Source of the DNA: Mycosphaerella arachidis
Lineage: Eukaryota > Ascomycota > Dothideomycetes > Mycosphaerellales > Mycosphaerellaceae
Assembly: GCA_001297265.1 (NCBI GenBank)
Contig: LIHB01000049.1
Coordinates: 62,001-126,000 of the forward strand
DNA length: 64,000 nt
Direction: 5' to 3'
Shown here: one piece after another, positions 63,975 through 64,000 of the stretch
Position numbering within the stretch: the stretch's first letter is position 1
How the letters are laid out: every line of letters starts with the position of its first letter
The notes under the pieces: model-generated
What the model saw: only the letters and a program-made list of their open reading frames with translations
The model's database searches: none
What the model was told of the DNA's origin: nothing
Translations under genes and position numbers: made by a program

Positions 63975-64000
63975 TGTACGGCCAGCTGTGCGCCCTGCAC

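Overview
This window looks like nuclear DNA of a filamentous ascomycete (Pezizomycotina; Dothideomycetes is my best guess). The reasons are short introns of about 46-112 nt with GT..AG ends and CTRAC-like branch points, wide spacing of monocistronic genes on both strands, typical fungal families (TRI12 and DHA1 MFS transporters, short unspecific peroxygenase, alpha-dioxygenase, GFA, 2EXR, DUF6604, RRT8/EI24) and many gene relics with transition-type nonsense codons. No tRNA, rRNA or CRISPR was seen. All identifications come from reading the sequence; no database search was run.

Layout. 0-7 kb: a partial Sgd1/NOM1-like tail, a large disordered protein, a broken GPI-anchored cysteine-rich gene, and a small acidic protein carrying two protein-phosphatase-1 docking motifs. 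7-13.7 kb: mostly decayed DNA, including a tandem SDR + FMO pair reduced to pseudogenes. 13.7-24 kb is the best-preserved metabolic block: a Pth11-like membrane protein, an alpha-dioxygenase heme protein, a divergent short peroxygenase, a lactone-oxidase-type flavoprotein and a secreted S10 carboxypeptidase. 24-32 kb: an SRA/YDG-domain protein, a CorA-like relic riddled with stops, an RRT8-like membrane protein, a small secreted cysteine-rich protein missed by simple ORF calling, and the PP2A leucine carboxyl methyltransferase. 33-42 kb: a nucleoside transporter followed by a graveyard of NRPS-like adenylation and reductase pieces, two MFS relics and a 2EXR relic. 42-55 kb: intact TRI12 transporter, kelch membrane protein, MYND relic, NmrA-like, VOC, GFA, DHA1 transporter and a single-pass membrane protein. 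56-64 kb: a DUF6604-like protein, a nonsense-interrupted secreted ORF, an F-box/LRR-like protein and a UIM protein with an apparent frameshift.

How it fits together. The alpha-dioxygenase (minus) and peroxygenase (plus) are head to head across about 580 bp, and a flavin oxidase of a peroxide-forming family converges on the peroxygenase. None of the three shows a signal peptide, so an intracellular fatty-acid oxidation module is a reasonable hypothesis. At least seven relics can be read in frame across long stretches that are interrupted by TGA, TAG or TAA at places where TGG, CGA or CAA would fit. That is the footprint expected of repeat-induced point mutation (RIP) or a similar C-to-T process. 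A methyl-cytosine-reader type SRA protein lies beside one of them.
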